A stretch of DNA of 64,000 nt from Paraburkholderia diazotrophica (lineage in GTDB: Bacteria; Pseudomonadota; Gammaproteobacteria; Burkholderiales; Burkholderiaceae), in assembly GCF_900108945.1 (NCBI RefSeq), contig NZ_FNYE01000019.1, positions 1 through 64,000 of the forward strand. Reading direction: 5' to 3'. A program made the translations under genes and the position numbers. The notes below the pieces were generated by a model. It saw nothing but the letters and a program-made list of their open reading frames with translations, was not told the origin of the DNA and made no database searches. Positions 60,740 through 64,000 of this stretch are shown here, piece after piece (positions within the stretch are counted from its first letter, which is position 1; each line of letters starts with the position of its first letter).

Positions 60740-61861
60740 CTACGCAAACGATGCCGTGAGGCGTTCCCATTTCAGATCCGAGAAACATGGACCCTGGGTA
60801 GCCTCGCTGAACTTGACGTCGTTATGCTCGGCGTTCCACTCCATCACCTTGACGTTTTCATCGACGTCGACGGTCAGATCCCATCCGACGCATCGCGCGA
60901 AAGGAATCTTGCCGTGCAGTTCGAGCACGGTCGCGATGCATTTCCAGAAGGCCGGAATCTTGACGCCTTCGAAAGAGCACCCGGAATCGGGATGCGCGTC
61001 GACGGCCAGCCAGTTGTCGAGATAACCTTCGCGACGCAATTCGCCCTTGAGAAGATCGACGGGAACACACACCTCGTCTTCCGCCGTGACGTGCGTGTGC
61101 TCCGCTCTGCCTAAGCGCAGGAAGCATGAACGAACGGAAATGTCGCCGACGTCATCGACCACAGTGGTAAAGCGCAATGTCGCAACCGAATTCGACGTGA
61201 ATTCGCTGAACACCCGATGCTGTTCGATGTACTTCTGGATTACGCCATTGCCATACGACCGGATCGCTTCGGGATCGAATGTCTTCCGGTCGAAGATGTA
61301 GACGCCCGAACCGCGCGCGGACCCGTCAAGCTTGTAGACGATCCGATCCGCGTTCTGAAATACGAATCCCTCGACGTGCGCCTGCGGAATCGCCACCTTG
61401 TGAGCCGAAAAGAACAGGCCATTCGCAAAGTACGCGATGTCGGGAAACGTCTCGCTCCCGAAGATCAGCCGCGAGACCGTCTTCAGGTTCGAGATCTTCC
61501 CGTGCCATCCTTTCATACTCGGGACGACGACGGTTCCGTAGAAGTTGTCGGGAATCCAGCCTTCCTTGAACTTGCGATTGAATGCCGTATAGGCGCGAAG
61601 CCACGGGGCGTAGACGGCATCGCCGAACACGTCGCGTGCATACGTGTCGGCGAGCCTGAGGTTCATCGGGTCCGCCCTGCCGTATGTCTTTTCGAGCACC
61701 CCCAGAATTTTCTTCGCCTGCAGCGCGTGCTCCCAATGGAACTTGCGGCGCCCAATCGTCTTCAGCGACTTTCTCACGGCGCTCTCGAGATCGCTCGCGA
61801 TCGTACTGGTTTCGCGCTTCAACCACGTAAGCCCGCTATCCGCTCCCTGTCGAACGTTCAT
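60740..61861 (-). CDS. Sugar-transfer-associated ATP-grasp protein
   Basis: A 373-aa protein of the ATP-grasp family found in polysaccharide loci. Visible parts are YKLDGSARGSGVYIFDRKTF (glycine-rich lid), NGVIQKYIEQHRVFSEF, SVATLRFTTVVDD, and the metal-binding C-terminal FARCVGWDLTVDVDENVKVMEWNAEHNDVKF with the DxxV...E.N pattern. Such enzymes probably attach amino acids or other carboxylates to sugars. It follows the wcaJ-like gene by 17 bp. Confidence 0.85.
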   Translation of the reverse strand: MNVRQGADSGLTWLKRETSTIASDLESAVRKSLKTIGRRKFHWEHALQAKKILGVLEKTYGRADPMNLRLADTYARDVFGDAVYAPWLRAYTAFNRKFKEGWIPDNFYGTVVVPSMKGWHGKISNLKTVSRLIFGSETFPDIAYFANGLFFSAHKVAIPQAHVEGFVFQNADRIVYKLDGSARGSGVYIFDRKTFDPEAIRSYGNGVIQKYIEQHRVFSEFTSNSVATLRFTTVVDDVGDISVRSCFLRLGRAEHTHVTAEDEVCVPVDLLKGELRREGYLDNWLAVDAHPDSGCSFEGVKIPAFWKCIATVLELHGKIPFARCVGWDLTVDVDENVKVMEWNAEHNDVKFSEATQGPCFSDLKWERLTASFA

Positions 61862-61878
61862 TATTGTTGGCCTTATGA

Positions 61879-63255
61879 TCAGTACGCGTTGGGATGAACA
61901 ATGCCTTTGAAAATCGTCGCGAGGATGATGCGCACGTCCAGTCCGAAAGACCAGTTGCGCAGATAGTAGAGATCGTGCTCGACGCGTCCTTCCATCTTTT
62001 CGAGGCGATCCGTTTCGCCGCGATATCCATTCACCTGTGCCCAGCCCGTGATGCCGGGTTTGATGCGGTAACGATGGATGTAGCCGGACACGACGTTCTG
62101 ATACAGGTCGTCATGTTCGAGTGCGTGCGGACGCGGGCCAACGACCGACATCTCGCCGCGCAGCACGTTCAGGAATTGCGGCAACTCATCGAGGCTCGTG
62201 CGACGCAGGAAGCCGCCGACGGCCGTGATGCGCGGATCGCCGCGTTTGGCCTGTTCGAGCACGCCCGCCTTCTGCTTGTGCAGACGCATCGTGCGGAACT
62301 TGTAGATCGTGAAGACCCGGCCATCCGCGCCCTTGCGACGCTGCTTGAAGAACACGGGCCCCGGCGAACTCAGCTTCACTGCAATTGCGCAGCCAAGCAG
62401 AATCGGGGAGATCGCCACGAGTGCGCAGAATGCAAACAGCCGATCGAAGATGTCCTTCTTCACCATTGCGTTCGGCGGCAACGGCGATGCTGCGAGATTG
62501 ATCGTCGGCAGACCGACCAGGCTCATCACGCCGCCTTCGAACAATGCGAGCGTGCGCACGTCCGGCATGAAGCGGATGTTGATCAGATCGTTGCGAAACT
62601 CGTTCACGAGTTTCAGGATCGTGCGCTCTTCGGCGAGCGGCAACGCGAGCCATACTTCGCTGATCTGCTGCTCGCGCACGTAGCTGGCAAATGACTTGTG
62701 ATCGTCGAATGCGGGTACGTGCGGCAACGTCTCGGCCTCGGGGCGCAGATTGTAGATTGCCCGCGGCCGGAAGCCCGATGTCGTCTCGCTCTCCATCCGG
62801 TGAATGATCTCGTTGCAGTGCTCTCCGCAAGCGGCCACCGCAACCGGCTGCAAATCCAGACCGGCATTGCGGGCACGGCCAAGCAACCTGTGCATCAGGA
62901 GACGGAAGACGATCATCGAGCCGCCGGAAATACCCGTCCAGTATGCAAACCACAGACGCGACACGAAGTCGATGCGGTGGAGCGAGAACATCAGCGCCAA
63001 CGCGCACGCCTGCACGATCAGCCAGCCCAACGCCACCTGGCCCGCGAGCACGCGCTTCGAGCGCCCCCGCCACGACTCATAGACACCGAGCGCCGGAAAA
63101 ATCGCGAGCGAAAATGCCGCTGCAAAAGCGACAAACGCGAGATAAAACCCACGCTGCGAGACATCGTCGAACCGGATCTGCGACGCCACGAGCGCACCTG
63201 CCACGATCAAGGCGACGTCGAACACCCTCGCCAGTAGACCTGTCATTGCACGCAT
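61879..63255 (-). CDS. Undecaprenyl-phosphate glucose phosphotransferase (WcaJ-like)
   Basis: A 458-aa polyprenyl-phosphate hexose-1-phosphate transferase that starts exopolysaccharide repeat units. Four N-terminal helices (10-140) precede a CoA-binding-like domain (150-270). The catalytic part begins at about 275: KKDIFDRLFAFCALVAISPILLG, SSPGPVFFKQRRKGADGRVFTIYKFRTMR, TSLDELPQFLNVLRGEMSVVGPRPHALEHDDLY and YRIKPGITGWAQVNGYRGETD. The start at 63255 has AAGGGGG before it. The gene follows manC by 41 bp, as in mannose- or glucose-containing polymers. Confidence 0.93.
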   Translation of the reverse strand: MRAMTGLLARVFDVALIVAGALVASQIRFDDVSQRGFYLAFVAFAAAFSLAIFPALGVYESWRGRSKRVLAGQVALGWLIVQACALALMFSLHRIDFVSRLWFAYWTGISGGSMIVFRLLMHRLLGRARNAGLDLQPVAVAACGEHCNEIIHRMESETTSGFRPRAIYNLRPEAETLPHVPAFDDHKSFASYVREQQISEVWLALPLAEERTILKLVNEFRNDLINIRFMPDVRTLALFEGGVMSLVGLPTINLAASPLPPNAMVKKDIFDRLFAFCALVAISPILLGCAIAVKLSSPGPVFFKQRRKGADGRVFTIYKFRTMRLHKQKAGVLEQAKRGDPRITAVGGFLRRTSLDELPQFLNVLRGEMSVVGPRPHALEHDDLYQNVVSGYIHRYRIKPGITGWAQVNGYRGETDRLEKMEGRVEHDLYYLRNWSFGLDVRIILATIFKGIVHPNAY

Positions 63256-63296
63256 CACTACCCCCTTATTCATCACCCATGTGCAACACCCGTCGA

Positions 63297-64000
63297 TTAG
63301 TTGCAACGGCCGTACTGGTCGTCGAACCTGACGATGTCGTCTTCGCCGAGATAGGCGCCCGACTGGACCTCGATGATCTGAAGAGGTACATGTCCGGGAT
63401 TCTCCAGACGATGCCGCACGCCAAGGGGAATGAAGGTTGACTGATTTTCAGTGAGCAAGAACTGTTCTTCGCCGCGCGTGACCAGTGCGGTTCCGCTCAC
63501 GACGATCCAGTGCTCTGCCCGGTGATGATGCATTTGCAGCGACAGACGCGCGCCCGGACTCACGACGATCCGCTTGACCTGAAAGCGATCCCCGTTATCG
63601 ATCGAATCGTAAAAGCCCCAGGGGCGGCGTACTTTTCTATGGTTTTCCGCTTCCGGCGATTTCGTCTGCCGGATACGCGATACAAGTCCTTTGATGTTCT
63701 GCACGTGGGAGCGATCCGCCACGAGGACGGCATCGTCCGTCTCGACGACGACGAGACCGTTGGTGCCGACACATGCCACCAGCCGGCCGCCTTCGGAACG
63801 CGCATAAGTGGCCGTCGCGCCTTCCATCATCACGCGGCCGTTCGCGACGTTGCCGAACTCGTCCTTGTCCATGGCCTCCCACACTGCGTCCCACGAGCCG
63901 AGATCGGACCAGCCTGCTTCGAGCGGCACCACGACACCCGTGAACGGCGAGCCCTCTTTGCCGAGTTGCTCCATCACCGCATAGTCGATCGAATCAGACG
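63297..64000 (-). CDS. manC: Mannose-1-phosphate guanylyltransferase / mannose-6-phosphate isomerase, 5'-truncated
   Basis: The C-terminal ~235 residues of the bifunctional enzyme that makes GDP-mannose. The frame is open to the window edge (SDSIDYAVMEQ). Visible are the end of the nucleotidyltransferase domain (VVVPLEAGWSDLGSWDAVWE) and the whole cupin-type isomerase domain (RPWGFYDSIDNGDRFQVKRIVVSPGARLSLQMHHHRAEHWIVVSGTA, STFIPLGVRHRLENPGHVPLQIIEVQSGAYLGEDDIVRFDDQYGR). It is the first visible gene of the exopolysaccharide operon and would supply mannose or fucose/rhamnose precursors. Confidence 0.95.
   Translation of the reverse strand, partial: SDSIDYAVMEQLGKEGSPFTGVVVPLEAGWSDLGSWDAVWEAMDKDEFGNVANGRVMMEGATATYARSEGGRLVACVGTNGLVVVETDDAVLVADRSHVQNIKGLVSRIRQTKSPEAENHRKVRRPWGFYDSIDNGDRFQVKRIVVSPGARLSLQMHHHRAEHWIVVSGTALVTRGEEQFLLTENQSTFIPLGVRHRLENPGHVPLQIIEVQSGAYLGEDDIVRFDDQYGRCN

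Noticed and set aside
1..64000. tRNA, rRNA, CRISPR arrays, IS elements or prophage
   Set aside because: Looked for T-loop sequence, spaced direct repeats, transposase or integrase motifs; none found.

Overview
The window is high-GC DNA that reads as a Burkholderiales genome, most probably Paraburkholderia, Caballeronia or Burkholderia. This rests on the prpC-acnD-prpF order of the methylcitrate cycle, small secreted DUF4148 proteins, hopanoid genes of the hpnI/hpnL type, a KfrA-like coiled-coil protein and an exopolysaccharide locus with manC and wcaJ type genes. The placement is inference from gene content; no rRNA or tRNA gene is present. I see no insertion sequence, phage or CRISPR array.

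Layout. 1-5.1 kb: end of prpC, a strong terminator-like hairpin, acnD and prpF (propionate catabolism). 5.2-6.9 kb: a minus-strand sugar-acid catabolic pair in which a dehydrogenase has been fused in frame to the tail of an MFS transporter. 7.2-14.6 kb: a tightly packed operon with a GntR/HutC regulator, an adenylylsulfate-reductase-like flavoprotein and ferredoxin, a NitT/TauT-type ABC importer, a HEAT-repeat protein and a DUF971 protein. 14.9-20 kb: a secreted RNase-like lipoprotein without its catalytic residues, a cNMP-domain thioredoxin-reductase-like flavoprotein and an HtrA-PDZ-TonB protein. 20.4-24.6 kb: a small stress cluster (RibD-like reductase, TetR, Ohr/OsmC, esterase, VOC protein) carrying a repeated TetR-type operator. 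25-28.3 kb: a MotA/MotB stator pair in an operon with a protein joining a cyclic-nucleotide-binding domain to a FliG-C-like domain, with no flagellar genes nearby. 28.8-31.2 kb: a MASE1 histidine kinase with a NarL-type response regulator.

31.3-45.8 kb is mostly envelope and transport: CBS-BON protein, PstS-like protein, SulP transporter, outer-membrane barrel, K+-channel-like protein, an AI-2E/NodT/HlyD/DUF2955 export operon, a surface-antigen-like protein and MarC. 46-52 kb holds a winged-helix protein, a GH-A-clan glycosidase lipoprotein, an MFS aromatic-acid-type transporter, an OYE-family reductase and a divergent LysR regulator. 52-55 kb is an 872-aa KfrA-like protein with four long tandem repeats. 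55-57 kb is the hopanoid pair hpnL/hpnI. The window ends with a GT9 glycosyltransferase, a duplicated lipoprotein and an exopolysaccharide operon (manC, wcaJ-like, ATP-grasp, small unknown) running out of the right edge.

The two best candidates for an undescribed system are the cNMP-FliG/MotA/MotB module (25.5-28.3 kb) and the AprAB-like/ABC/HEAT/DUF971 operon (7.2-14.6 kb). All functional statements come from reading motifs by eye; no database search was run.
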